A DNA stretch of 64,000 nucleotides, from the NCBI RefSeq assembly GCF_037572775.1, contig NZ_JBBHKA010000001.1:2728001-2792000 (forward strand), read 5' to 3'. A program made the position numbers and the translations under genes. The stretch comes from Ramlibacter sp. PS4R-6 (GTDB lineage Bacteria > Pseudomonadota > Gammaproteobacteria > Burkholderiales > Burkholderiaceae_C). The first letter of the stretch is position 1; each line of letters opens with the position of its first letter. Shown here piece by piece: positions 1-8,087 of this stretch. The notes under the pieces were generated by a model. That model was not told the origin of the DNA and ran no database searches. It saw nothing but the letters and a program-made list of their open reading frames with translations.

Positions 1-55
1 AGTCGACGTCCAGGCCGAAACGGCGCTGCGGGACGGGTTTCTTCTCGGGTTCCAT
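1..55 (-). CDS. N-terminal fragment of an unidentified protein cut by the window edge
   Basis: On the minus strand an open frame begins with ATG at 55-53 (MEPEKKPVPQ...) and runs off the left edge. An in-frame ATG at 85-83, three bases after the stop of the next gene upstream, would add ten residues and would suit an operon with that gene. No strong Shine-Dalgarno precedes either start. Only 18 residues are visible, hydrophilic and rich in K/P/E, so no family can be named. Reality of the gene rests on the open frame and on its position just downstream of a well-supported small gene. Confidence 0.4.
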   Translation of the reverse strand, partial: MEPEKKPVPQRRFGLDVD

Positions 56-88
56 GGCCGGATTATTCCCGTCCGTTCCCTTCATGGA

Positions 89-343
89 TCACAGGGCCGC
101 GGCGGCGCGGTGAACGGTGCTGGCGGCGACGGCGCTGGCGGCCTCGCGGCGCGCCACGATCTCCACCGTCGGCAGCTTCACGTAGATCGTGCCGCGGGAC
201 ATGGCGGCCGAGCTTTCGTCGACGGCGCGGTGGCTTTCATGGCCGGCGGCGAAGCAGGCGGCGGTCACCAGGCCGGCCACGGCGAAGGCGGCGGCGAAGC
301 GGGTGGCGGCGGAATTGAGCGGTTGGGGGCGGTTCGTGGTCAT
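89..343 (-). CDS. Small membrane-anchored or secreted hypothetical protein (84 aa)
   Basis: The start is supported by AGGAG seven bases before ATG 343. Residues about 15-34 are an alanine-rich hydrophobic stretch (FAAAFAVAGLVTAACFAAG), which could be a signal anchor. The rest carries a conserved-looking segment IYVKLPTVEIVARRE followed by an Ala-rich tail. I have an impression that short Burkholderiales proteins share the LPTVEIV-type segment, but I cannot name a family. The gene lies downstream of the decarboxylase on the same strand with 133 bp between them. A 20-bp-period direct repeat in that gap suggests it has its own regulated promoter. Function unknown. Confidence 0.6.
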   Translation of the reverse strand: MTTNRPQPLNSAATRFAAAFAVAGLVTAACFAAGHESHRAVDESSAAMSRGTIYVKLPTVEIVARREAASAVAASTVHRAAAAL

Positions 344-419
344 TTCGTCTCTCCTGGAGGCCGTTGGGGCCCCGATGGAGATGGACTGTAGGGACCGCCC
401 CGCCCCGCCGCGAGCGGGA

Positions 420-449
420 TGCGACGAACTGCGGGAAAGTGCGACGAAC
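420..449. promoter_or_regulatory. 10-bp direct repeat with 20-bp period upstream of the small membrane gene
   Basis: TGCGACGAAC occurs at 420-429 and again, identical, at 440-449. On the minus strand, the sense of the gene starting at 343, this reads as two GTTCGTCGCA half-sites whose starts are 20 bp apart, so they sit on the same helical face. They lie 77-106 bp upstream of that start codon. This geometry is typical of direct-repeat activator sites such as response-regulator boxes. No cognate factor can be assigned. Confidence 0.4.
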
Positions 450-476
450 CGCCGGCTGGCGGGACGGGCGGGAGCC

Positions 477-2741
477 TCAGTTCTTCACGCAGTCGGCGAA
501 GAACCGTACTTTCCCGTCCGCATCGACCTCCTCGACCAGCCCGTGGATGTCGGTTTCGAAGCCCGGGCACATCGAGTTGAACTCCCGCGAGAAGCGCAGG
601 TAGTCCACGATCTTCTTGTTGAACACCTCGCCCGGGATCAGCAGCGGGATGCCCGGCGGGTAAGGCGTGACCAGGGACGTGGTCACCCGGCCTTCCAGGT
701 GGTCGATCTCCACCCGCTCGGTCTTGCGGTGGGCGATGTAGGAGAAGGCGTCGCTGGGCTTCATCGCCGGCTGCAGGTCCGACAGGTACATGTCGGTGGT
801 CAGGCGGGCGATGTCGTACTTGGCATAGAGCTCGTGCACGTGCTGGCACAGGTCGGCCAGCCCCATGCGCTCGTACCGCGGGAACTGCTGGCAGAACTCG
901 GGCAGGATCTTCCACATCGGCTGGTTGCGCGCGTAGTCGTCCTTGAACTGCTGCAGCGCCGTGAGCATGGTGTTCCAGCGGCCCTTGGTGATGCCGATGG
1001 TGAACATGATGAAGAAGGAATACAGGCCGGTCTTCTCCACGATGATCCCGTGCTCGGCGAGGAAGCGCGTGACGATCGATGCCGGGATGCCGGTCTTGGC
1101 GAACTTGCCGTTCAGGTCCAGGCCGGGCGTGACGATGGTGGACTTGATCGGGTCCAGCATGTTGAAGCCCTCGGCCAGGTTGCCGAAGCCGTGCCACTTG
1201 GCCGTGCGCGCCTCGCCCTTGATGATCCAGTCGTCGGCGCGGCCAATGCCCTCGTCCACCAGCTTGTCCGGGCCCCAGACCTTGAACCACCAGTCCTTGC
1301 CGTACTCCTGGTCGACCTTGCGCATGGCGCGGCGGAAGTCCAGCGCTTCCAGGATCGACTCCTCCACCAGCGCCGTGCCGCCGGGCGGCTCCATCATGGC
1401 GGCCGCGACGTCGCAGCTGGCGATGATCGAATACTGCGGGCTGGTGGACGTGTGCATCAGGAACGACTCGTTGAACAAATGGCGGTCCAGTTTGTTCTCG
1501 TTCGCGTCCTGCACCAGCACGTGGCTGGCCTGGCTGATGCCGGCCAGCAGCTTGTGGATGGATTGCGTGGCGTAGACCAGCGACTTCTGCGGCCGCGCGC
1601 GCTTGCGGCCCATCGCGTGGAAGTTGCCGTAGAACGGGTGGAAGCACGCGTGCGGCAGCCAGGCCTCGTCGAAGTGCAGCGCCTCGACGTAGCCGTCCAG
1701 CATGCCCTTGATGGTCTCGGTGTTGTACAGGACGCCGTCGTAGGTGGACTGCGTCAGCGTGAGGATGCGGGGCTTGACCTTGTCGGCGTCCACGCCGGCC
1801 AGCAGCGGGTTGGCGCGGATCTTGGCCTTGATCGCCTCGGGCGAGAACTCCGACTGCGGGATCGGCCCGATGATGCCGAAATGGTTGCGCGTCGGCTTCA
1901 TGAACACGGGGATCGCGCCCGTGAGGATGATCGAGTGCAGGATCGACTTGTGGCAGTTGCGGTCCACCACCACCACGTCGCCGGGCGCCACCGTGTGGTT
2001 CCACACCATCTTGTTCGACGTGGACGTGCCGTTGGTGACGAAGAAGCAGTGGTCGGCGTTGAAGATGCGCGCCGCGTTGCGCTCGCTGGCCGCGACGGGC
2101 CCCGTGTGGTCAAGAAGCTGCCCCAGTTCATCGACAGCGTTGCACACGTCCGCGCGCAGCATGTTCTCGCCGAAGAACTGGTGGAACATCTGGCCGATGG
2201 GGCTCTTGAGGAACGCCACCCCGCCCGAGTGGCCCGGGCAGTGCCAGGAATACGAACCGTCCTCGGCGTAATCGAGCAGCGCCTTGAAGAACGGCGGCTG
2301 GATACCTTCCAGGTACGACTTCGCCTCGCGGATGATGTGGCGCGCCATGAACTCCGGCGTGTCCTCGTACATGTGGATGAAGCCGTGCAGCTCGCGCAGG
2401 ATCTCGTTGGGCAGGTGGCGCGAGGTCTTGGTCTCGCCGTAGATGTAAAGCGGCACGTCGGCGTTCTTGCGCCGCACCTCGTCGATGAAGGTCTGCAGGT
2501 TCAGCACCGCCGGGTCCAGGTCCGGCCCCGGCGTGAACTCCTCGTCGTCGATCGACAGGATGAAGGCGCTGGCGCGGCTTTGCTGCTGCGCGAACTGCGA
2601 CAGGTCGCCGTAGCTGGTGACGCCCAGCACCTCGAAGCCCTCGGCCTCGATGGCCTGGGCCAATGCGCGGATCCCCAGGCCCGAGGTGTTCTCGGAGCGG
2701 TAGTCCTCGTCGATGATGACGATGGGGAAGCGGAACTTCAT
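477..2741 (-). CDS. Arginine/lysine/ornithine decarboxylase, PLP-dependent (fold type I, AdiA-like)
   Basis: A 754-aa protein, the usual length for the large inducible-type decarboxylases (AdiA, CadA, SpeF). Residues 1-130 form the receiver-like wing domain (start MKFRFPIVIIDEDY). The PLP domain follows with the STS phosphate-binding segment near 239-242, FDEAW at 357-361 and the Schiff-base lysine in ATQSIHKLLAG (K397). The C-terminal domain completes the family architecture. It would decarboxylate a basic amino acid in the cytoplasm, consuming a proton, for polyamine supply or acid resistance. Substrate cannot be fixed from sequence by eye; arginine is my first guess. No antiporter gene is adjacent, so a complete acid-resistance cassette is not visible here. 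Confidence 0.93.
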   Translation of the reverse strand: MKFRFPIVIIDEDYRSENTSGLGIRALAQAIEAEGFEVLGVTSYGDLSQFAQQQSRASAFILSIDDEEFTPGPDLDPAVLNLQTFIDEVRRKNADVPLYIYGETKTSRHLPNEILRELHGFIHMYEDTPEFMARHIIREAKSYLEGIQPPFFKALLDYAEDGSYSWHCPGHSGGVAFLKSPIGQMFHQFFGENMLRADVCNAVDELGQLLDHTGPVAASERNAARIFNADHCFFVTNGTSTSNKMVWNHTVAPGDVVVVDRNCHKSILHSIILTGAIPVFMKPTRNHFGIIGPIPQSEFSPEAIKAKIRANPLLAGVDADKVKPRILTLTQSTYDGVLYNTETIKGMLDGYVEALHFDEAWLPHACFHPFYGNFHAMGRKRARPQKSLVYATQSIHKLLAGISQASHVLVQDANENKLDRHLFNESFLMHTSTSPQYSIIASCDVAAAMMEPPGGTALVEESILEALDFRRAMRKVDQEYGKDWWFKVWGPDKLVDEGIGRADDWIIKGEARTAKWHGFGNLAEGFNMLDPIKSTIVTPGLDLNGKFAKTGIPASIVTRFLAEHGIIVEKTGLYSFFIMFTIGITKGRWNTMLTALQQFKDDYARNQPMWKILPEFCQQFPRYERMGLADLCQHVHELYAKYDIARLTTDMYLSDLQPAMKPSDAFSYIAHRKTERVEIDHLEGRVTTSLVTPYPPGIPLLIPGEVFNKKIVDYLRFSREFNSMCPGFETDIHGLVEEVDADGKVRFFADCVKN

Positions 2742-2827
2742 CGCGGCGGCCTTTCAGGCGGGAAAACGCAAAACAGGCGCGAAGTGTATGCAAGATTTGC
2801 CACAATGCGCCGAAACGAGGAGGGTCC

Positions 2828-3253
2828 ATGGCACAAGCCACGTGGTGGTGGGTCGCCGCCGGCATCGCGGTCGCCGTCGAGCTGGGCACCGGAACGTTCT
2901 ACCTGCTGATGATCGCGGCGGGCCTGGCCGCGGGCGCCATCGCGGCCCACCTGGGGCTGGATCCGACCCTGCAGGTGGTCGCCGCAGCCCTCGTCGGGGG
3001 CGGCGCGGTCGCGGCCTGGCACGCCAAGCGGCGGCGCGAGCCCCCGGGCGCCCAGGCGCGCGCCAACCCGGACGTCAACCCGGACATCGGCGAGGTCGTG
3101 CAGGTGGACGCCTGGGGCGCCGACGGCTCGGCCAGCGTCCACTACCGCGGCGCCCGGTGGACGGCCGTCGCCGCACCCGGCACCGCGCGAGAGCCCGGCC
3201 CGCACCGCATCCGCGAGGTCGTCGGCAACCGCCTCGTGGTCGAGAAAGCCTAG
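2828..3253 (+). CDS. NfeD-like membrane protein
   Basis: 141 aa with a strong GAGGAGG ribosome site before ATG 2828. Two hydrophobic segments (about 6-30 and 33-60) are followed by a small soluble domain (about 85-141, from IGEVVQVDAWGADGSASV) that fits the OB-fold of short NfeD proteins. NfeD proteins pair with SPFH/stomatin proteins in the membrane, and the next gene, 11 bp downstream, is exactly that. They probably form one transcript acting on membrane microdomain organisation or quality control. It lacks the N-terminal serine-protease domain of long NfeD forms. Confidence 0.85.
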   Translation: MAQATWWWVAAGIAVAVELGTGTFYLLMIAAGLAAGAIAAHLGLDPTLQVVAAALVGGGAVAAWHAKRRREPPGAQARANPDVNPDIGEVVQVDAWGADGSASVHYRGARWTAVAAPGTAREPGPHRIREVVGNRLVVEKA

Positions 3254-3264
3254 GAGCAAGCAGC

Positions 3265-4185
3265 ATGTACACCGCCATCATCCTGTTCGTCGTCGCCATG
3301 GTCTTCGTGATCCGCACGCTCAAGGTCGTGCCCCAGCAGCACGCCTGGGTGGTCGAGCGCCTGGGCCGCTACCACGGCACGCTGGCCCCGGGGCTGAACT
3401 TCGTCATCCCCTTCATCGACCGCGTGGCCTACAAGCACAGCCTGAAGGAGGTGCCGCTGGACGTGCCCAGCCAGGTTTGCATCACGAGGGACAACACGCA
3501 ACTTCAAGTCGATGGCATCTTGTACTTTCAGGTGACTGACCCGAAGCAGGCTAGCTACGGCTCGTCCAACTACATCGTGGCGATAACTCAACTTGCACAG
3601 ACCTCTCTACGCAGCGTTATTGGCAAGCTGGAGTTAGACAAGACCTTCGAGGAGCGCGACATCATCAACGGCCAGGTGGTCGCGGCGATCGACGAGGCGG
3701 CGCTCACCTGGGGCGTGAAGGTGCTGCGTTACGAGATCAAGGACCTCACACCGCCCAAGGAGATCCTGCACGCGATGCAGGCCCAGATCACCGCCGAGCG
3801 CGAAAAGCGCGCCCTGATCGCCGCGTCCGAGGGCCGCCGGCAGGAGCAGATCAACATCGCCACCGGCGAGCGCGAGGCCTTCATCGCCCGCTCGCAGGGC
3901 GAGAAGCAGGCGCAGATCAACAAGGCCGAAGGCGAGGCGGCGGCCATCCTCGCCGTGGCCGAAGCCACTGCCGAGGCCATCCGCAAGGTCGCCGAATCGA
4001 TCCGCCAGCCCGGCGGCGAGCAGGCCGTGCAATTGAAAGTGGCCGAGCGCGCGGTGGACGCATACAGCAAGGTCGCCGCCGACGCGACCACGACGCTCAT
4101 CGTCCCGAGCAACACCACCGAGATGGCCACGCTCATCGCCTCGGCGATGAAGATGATGCAAACCACGAAGTCGCCCGCCGCCTGA
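3265..4185 (+). CDS. SPFH/stomatin-family membrane protein (QmcA-like)
   Basis: 306 aa. ATG 3265 is preceded by TAGGAGCAAG. A single N-terminal hydrophobic anchor (about 2-20) is followed by the SPFH/Band-7 domain (VVPQQHAWVVERLGRYHGTL onward, about 22-190). A long Ala/Glu-rich, coiled-coil-prone region (about 180-270) follows, and the C-terminus carries TLIVPSNTTEM. Such proteins oligomerise at the inner membrane as scaffolds and partner with NfeD, encoded just upstream. A segment of about 180 bp (3481-3660) has markedly lower GC and unusual codons (TTA, ATA, CTA, ACT) although the protein there is the best conserved part; see findings. Confidence 0.9.
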   Translation: MYTAIILFVVAMVFVIRTLKVVPQQHAWVVERLGRYHGTLAPGLNFVIPFIDRVAYKHSLKEVPLDVPSQVCITRDNTQLQVDGILYFQVTDPKQASYGSSNYIVAITQLAQTSLRSVIGKLELDKTFEERDIINGQVVAAIDEAALTWGVKVLRYEIKDLTPPKEILHAMQAQITAEREKRALIAASEGRRQEQINIATGEREAFIARSQGEKQAQINKAEGEAAAILAVAEATAEAIRKVAESIRQPGGEQAVQLKVAERAVDAYSKVAADATTTLIVPSNTTEMATLIASAMKMMQTTKSPAA

Positions 4186-4199
4186 GCGAGAATCCGCGC

Positions 4200-5204
4200 G
4201 TGGACGCAGCAGTGGCCCAGCAGGAACCCCACCGCCCCGCGGTCCCGCGCGACGCGGGCGCGGGCCTGTCCTGCATCGTGCCCTGCAAGAACGAGGCGAA
4301 GAACCTTGAGCTGCTGCTGCCCAAACTGGCGGAGGTGCTGCCCACGCTGGGCCTGCCCTGGGAAATCCTGCTGATCGACGATGGCAGCACCGACGCGACG
4401 CCCGCCATTGGAGCCGCCTGGGCCCACCGCGTGCCCGGCATCCGCCTGCTGCAGCTGTCGCGCAACTTCGGCAAGGAAGCCGCCATCACCGCCGGCCTGG
4501 AGTCGGCGCGCGGCGGCATCGTCGTCATCCTGGACGCCGACCTGCAGCACCCGCCCGGGCTCATCACCGACATGCTGGGCCGCTGGCGCCAGGGCGCGGA
4601 CATCGTGTATGCCGTGCGCGAGGACCGCTCGGACGAGTCGCTGGTCAAGCGCGCGGGCACGGGCCTGTTCTACCGCCTGCTCAACGCCGGCGACCGCTTC
4701 GAGGTGCCCGCGGGCGCCGGCGACTTCCGCTTGATGGACCGGTCCGCCGTGCAGGCGCTGCTGCTGCTGCCCGAGCGGCGCCGCTTCATGAAGGGCCTGT
4801 ACGCCTGGGTCGGCTTCCACGCCGAAGCCCTGCCCTACCTGCCCGAGGAGCGCGCCCACGGCCGGTCGCACTTCAGCCTGCGGCGGCTCGTGGGCCTGTC
4901 GCTGGACGGGCTGACGTCGTTCACCACCTGGCCGCTGCGCATCGTGAGCTACGTGGGCGTGGTGATGGCCCTGCTCGGTTTCGCGTATGGCGCGTTCATC
5001 AGCATCGAGTACTTCTTCATCGGCAACCAGGTCTCCGGCTGGACGACCATCGTGGTGGCGATGCTGTTCTTCTTCGGCGTGCAGATGATCTTCACGGGGA
5101 TCATCGGCGAGTACATCGGGCGCATCTTCGAGGAGGTGAAGCAGCGCCCCGTGTACCTGGTCAAGCGCGAAGTGGGGCGCGGGCTGCCGGATTCGGCGCC
5201 GTGA
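4200..5204 (+). CDS. Family 2 glycosyltransferase, ArnC/GtrB/DPM-like, with two C-terminal membrane helices
   Basis: 334 aa from a GTG start (a second GTG at 4212 is possible). The GT-A domain starts with SCIVPCKNEAKN, has DDGSTD at 60-65 and the metal-binding DADLQ at 112-116. Two membrane helices lie near 245-267 and 277-300, and the tail is basic. This architecture belongs to enzymes that transfer a sugar to undecaprenyl phosphate on the cytoplasmic face of the inner membrane. The next gene overlaps by four bases (GTGA) and encodes a GT-C enzyme that would use such a lipid-linked sugar in the periplasm. The specific sugar is not known. Confidence 0.9.
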   Translation: MDAAVAQQEPHRPAVPRDAGAGLSCIVPCKNEAKNLELLLPKLAEVLPTLGLPWEILLIDDGSTDATPAIGAAWAHRVPGIRLLQLSRNFGKEAAITAGLESARGGIVVILDADLQHPPGLITDMLGRWRQGADIVYAVREDRSDESLVKRAGTGLFYRLLNAGDRFEVPAGAGDFRLMDRSAVQALLLLPERRRFMKGLYAWVGFHAEALPYLPEERAHGRSHFSLRRLVGLSLDGLTSFTTWPLRIVSYVGVVMALLGFAYGAFISIEYFFIGNQVSGWTTIVVAMLFFFGVQMIFTGIIGEYIGRIFEEVKQRPVYLVKREVGRGLPDSAP

Positions 5205-6778
5205 CCGTGCCTGCACAAACCGCGCGGCGCGATGGCGCGCTGCTGGTCGCCGCTTTTTTCTGGCTGGCCGCCACCGCGTGGCTGCGGCCGCTGGCCTTGC
5301 CCGACGAGGGCCGCTACATCGGCGTCGCGTGGGGCATGTTGCACTCGGGCGACTGGCTGGTGCCCATGCTGGACGGGCTGCCCTACTTCCACAAGCCGCC
5401 GCTCTTCTACTGGATCACCGCCACGGCGCTTGCCCTTTCCGACACGACAGTCGCCGCGCGCGCCGCCCCATGGCTGGGCGCGTGCCTGGGGACGGCGTCG
5501 CTCTTCCTCTTCGCAGGGCGCTGGGCCGGGCGCGACACGGCGCTGGCCGGCCTGTTCGCCTTGGTCACCGCGCCGCTGTTCTTCTTCGGCGCGCAGTACG
5601 CCAACCTCGACATGCTGGTGGCCGGCTGCATCGCCGCCACCATCCTCGCCTTCACGCATGCGGTGCTGCTGGGCCGCGAGGATGCGGCGTGGAAGCGCAC
5701 CGTGCTACTCGCCTACGTGCTGTGCGCGCTGGGCGTGCTGGCCAAGGGGCTCATCGGCATCGTGCTGCCCGGCATGGTGCTGGTCCTGTGGCTGCTGGTG
5801 GAGCGGCGGTGGCAGGCGATGTTCCAGCTGCTCTGGTGGCCGGGCATCCTGTGCTTCCTGATCGTCGCGGCGCCGTGGTTCGTGCTGATGCAGCAGCGCT
5901 TCGAGTCGTTCACGCACTACTTCTTCGTGGTGCAGCACTTCCAGCGCTTCTCGGAAGGCGGCTTCAACAACCCGCGCGGGCCGTGGTTCTACCCGGTGGT
6001 GCTGGCGGCGGCCACGCTGCCCTGGTCGCTGTGGTGGGCCGGCGCGCGGCAGCGCGAATGGCGCGAACGATCGGAACCGGCCGCCGCGCGCCGGCTGATG
6101 CTGCTGTGGGCCGTGGCGATCACGCTGTTCTTTTCGCTGCCGCGCTCGAAGCTGGCCGGCTACATCCTGCCGGTGGTGCCGCCTCTCATCTACCTGGCCG
6201 CCGACGCGGCAACGGCCTTGCGCGCGCGCGCGCCGCGCTGGCAATCCGCGTGGCGCATCGCTGCCGCCGTCGCCGTGGCCGCCTGCCTGGCGGGCACCGC
6301 CCTGCTCGCGCGCCATGCCGACGGCTCGCAAGGCGAGCTGGCGCGGCTGCTGCGCGAGCGCGCCGCGCCGGCCGACGAGGTCTTCGCCCTGGACGAATAC
6401 CGCTACGGCCTGTTGTTCGAGGCGCGGCTGCGCAAGCCGGTGGTGGTCGCCGCCGACTGGTCGCCGAAAGCCGTCGCCAGCCGCGACAACTGGCGCCGCG
6501 AACTGGCCGACGCCGCCGCGTTCGCCGAGCACCGCGAATGGCTGGTCGAACACGACGCGGTATTGCCCCGGGCGTGCGCCGCCGCAGGCGTTGCCTGGTT
6601 CGTGGGCAACACGAACATCATCGAGGAGTTCCCGTGGCTCAAGCACGCCGAGAAGGTCGCCACGCGCGGCGAGCTGTCGCTGTGGCGCGCGGCGGCGGAT
6701 ACGCCGCTCAGGCGGGACCAGTGCCGCGGAAAGCCCAGCGCGAGCTCAGGATCCACGTCATCACCGCCACGCCGATGA
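5201..6778 (+). CDS. ArnT-like GT-C family integral membrane glycosyltransferase
   Basis: 525 aa, GTG start overlapping the preceding stop (GTGA), so translation is coupled. About ten or more hydrophobic helices, with DEGRY near residue 34 in the first periplasmic loop, the catalytic motif position of PMT/ArnT proteins, and a soluble C-terminal region. By family it transfers a sugar from polyprenyl phosphate to lipid A or another envelope acceptor in the periplasm. Partner of the upstream ArnC-like enzyme. Its last 24 codons overlap the convergent gtrA-like gene on the other strand, and this tail (SSGSTSSPPRR) looks unconstrained. Confidence 0.88.
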   Translation: MTVPAQTARRDGALLVAAFFWLAATAWLRPLALPDEGRYIGVAWGMLHSGDWLVPMLDGLPYFHKPPLFYWITATALALSDTTVAARAAPWLGACLGTASLFLFAGRWAGRDTALAGLFALVTAPLFFFGAQYANLDMLVAGCIAATILAFTHAVLLGREDAAWKRTVLLAYVLCALGVLAKGLIGIVLPGMVLVLWLLVERRWQAMFQLLWWPGILCFLIVAAPWFVLMQQRFESFTHYFFVVQHFQRFSEGGFNNPRGPWFYPVVLAAATLPWSLWWAGARQREWRERSEPAAARRLMLLWAVAITLFFSLPRSKLAGYILPVVPPLIYLAADAATALRARAPRWQSAWRIAAAVAVAACLAGTALLARHADGSQGELARLLRERAAPADEVFALDEYRYGLLFEARLRKPVVVAADWSPKAVASRDNWRRELADAAAFAEHREWLVEHDAVLPRACAAAGVAWFVGNTNIIEEFPWLKHAEKVATRGELSLWRAAADTPLRRDQCRGKPSASSGSTSSPPRR

Positions 6779-7097
6779 GCACGAAGAACAGGATGACCGC
6801 GTACCAGTGCGTGCCCGCGAGGTGCAGCAGCAGCGCGTACGTCGCCTCGTTGATCGCGAAGCCGGTGGCGGAGATCGCCAGGAAGCGGGCCGCGGCGCGG
6901 GCCAGCGGCGCACCGGAGCGCGGGAAGCTCAGGTGGTAGTGGCCCATGAAGGAGATGCAGAACGCGATGAGCCATGCGACGATGTTCGCCGCCAGCGGAT
7001 GCCAGCCGAGCTGCGACACCAGCCCCATCACCGTGAGCAGGTGCACCCCTGCCGAGGTGCTGCCGACGACGATGAACCAGGTTACCCGGCGCAGCAT
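6708..7097 (-). CDS. GtrA-like small polytopic membrane protein
   Basis: 129 aa with four predicted membrane helices (about 5-27, 35-55, 70-92 and 98-118), the size and layout of GtrA proteins, and the family-typical phrase FVVGSTSAG-like near the start (FIVVGSTSAGVHL). GtrA members are proposed flippases for undecaprenyl-linked sugars. It is convergent with, and overlaps by 71 bp, the ArnT-like gene, and is divergent from the deacetylase gene starting 24 bp away. In context it would carry lipid-linked sugar made by the GT2 enzyme across the membrane. The start ATG 7097 has no strong ribosome site. Confidence 0.85.
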   Translation of the reverse strand: MLRRVTWFIVVGSTSAGVHLLTVMGLVSQLGWHPLAANIVAWLIAFCISFMGHYHLSFPRSGAPLARAAARFLAISATGFAINEATYALLLHLAGTHWYAVILFFVLIGVAVMTWILSSRWAFRGTGPA

Positions 7098-7120
7098 GCG
7101 AGCATCCCCTGCGTGAAACC

Positions 7121-7936
7121 ATGACGGCCCGCATCGCCATCTGCATCGACGACTACGGCCTGCACCCGGCCGTGGACGAGGCGATCCTCGCCCTGGTCGG
7201 GCGCGGGCGCGTCAGCGCGACGAGCTGCCTGGTGGGCGGGCCGGCGTGGACCCAGGACGCGCCGCGGCTGAAGCAAGCCTTCGATGCCGGACGCGTCGAT
7301 GCCGGCCTGCACCTGGACCTGACCGAAGACCCGCTCGACGCGACGCTGCGCAAGCCCGTGGGCGCGTGGATGCGCGACAGCCTGCTGCGCACGCTCGACC
7401 GCAAGCGCGTGCGCGCGGAGCTGGTGGCGCAGCTCGATCGTTTCGAGGCCACGATGGGCCGCGCGCCCGCGCACGTGGACGGGCACCAGCACATCCACCA
7501 GTTCCCGGTGGTGCGCGACATCGTCATCGAGGAACTGGAGCGCCGCTATGCGGGCGGCCACCGCCCCTGGCTGCGCAGCATCCGCGGCGCGGCGCGCTGG
7601 CGCTTCAAGGGCATGGTCATCGAGACGATGGGTGCGCTGGCCTGGGTGACGTCCGGCCGGCGTACGCGCCTGCCGCAGAACCGCTCGCTGCTGGGCGTCT
7701 ACGACTTCCGCGGCGGCGCCGACCGTTACCGCCGGCTGCTCGCCGACTGGATGGCGCATGCACGCGACGGCGACCTGCTGATGGCGCACGTGGCCACCGG
7801 CATCGTGCCCGGCGACGAGATCGCGCAGCCGCGCGTCGTGGAGTGGGAAGTGTTCTCGCAAGATGGGTTCGATGAGGTGCTGCGCGGTGCGGGGGTGACC
7901 GTGGTGCGCATGAGCGAGATCGTAGCCGCCTCGTGA
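7121..7936 (+). CDS. ChbG/HpnK (YdjC-like) carbohydrate deacetylase
   Basis: 271 aa. Starts MTARIAICIDDYGLH with the metal/catalytic pair D10-D11, then H64 in AGLHLDLTED, and HVDGHQHIHQFP with D120, H122, H124 and H126: the signature of the YdjC/ChbG fold, a TIM-barrel metal-dependent deacetylase of N-acetylated sugars. HpnK members sit in hopanoid operons, but here the neighbours are GT2, GT-C and GtrA genes. Deacetylation of a lipid-linked aminosugar before or after transfer, analogous to ArnD in the Arn pathway, is the likely role (inference). Stop TGA at 7934-7936 abuts the tRNA terminator. Confidence 0.88.
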   Translation: MTARIAICIDDYGLHPAVDEAILALVGRGRVSATSCLVGGPAWTQDAPRLKQAFDAGRVDAGLHLDLTEDPLDATLRKPVGAWMRDSLLRTLDRKRVRAELVAQLDRFEATMGRAPAHVDGHQHIHQFPVVRDIVIEELERRYAGGHRPWLRSIRGAARWRFKGMVIETMGALAWVTSGRRTRLPQNRSLLGVYDFRGGADRYRRLLADWMAHARDGDLLMAHVATGIVPGDEIAQPRVVEWEVFSQDGFDEVLRGAGVTVVRMSEIVAAS

Positions 7937-7958
7937 AAAAGCCCGCGGGTGCGGGCTT
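7936..7958 (-). terminator. Rho-independent terminator of tRNA-Ser
   Basis: On the minus strand the hairpin AAGCCCGC-acc-GCGGGCTT (arms 7939-7946 and 7951-7958) is followed by a run of T (complement of 7936-7940). It lies 12 bp beyond the 3' end of the tRNA gene. On the plus strand no T-run follows, so it mainly serves the tRNA transcript, although it sits directly after the deacetylase stop codon. Confidence 0.8.
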
Positions 7959-7969
7959 CACGGTGCTTC

Positions 7970-8059
<90 letters not shown>

Positions 8060-8087
8060 TGCGCGAACCGCAGATTCTACCAGCGGG

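Noticed and set aside
189..2909. A 906-codon open frame opposite the decarboxylase
   Set aside because: Arg/Val/His-rich shadow translation of a well-conserved PLP enzyme on the other strand; no motif or start signal.
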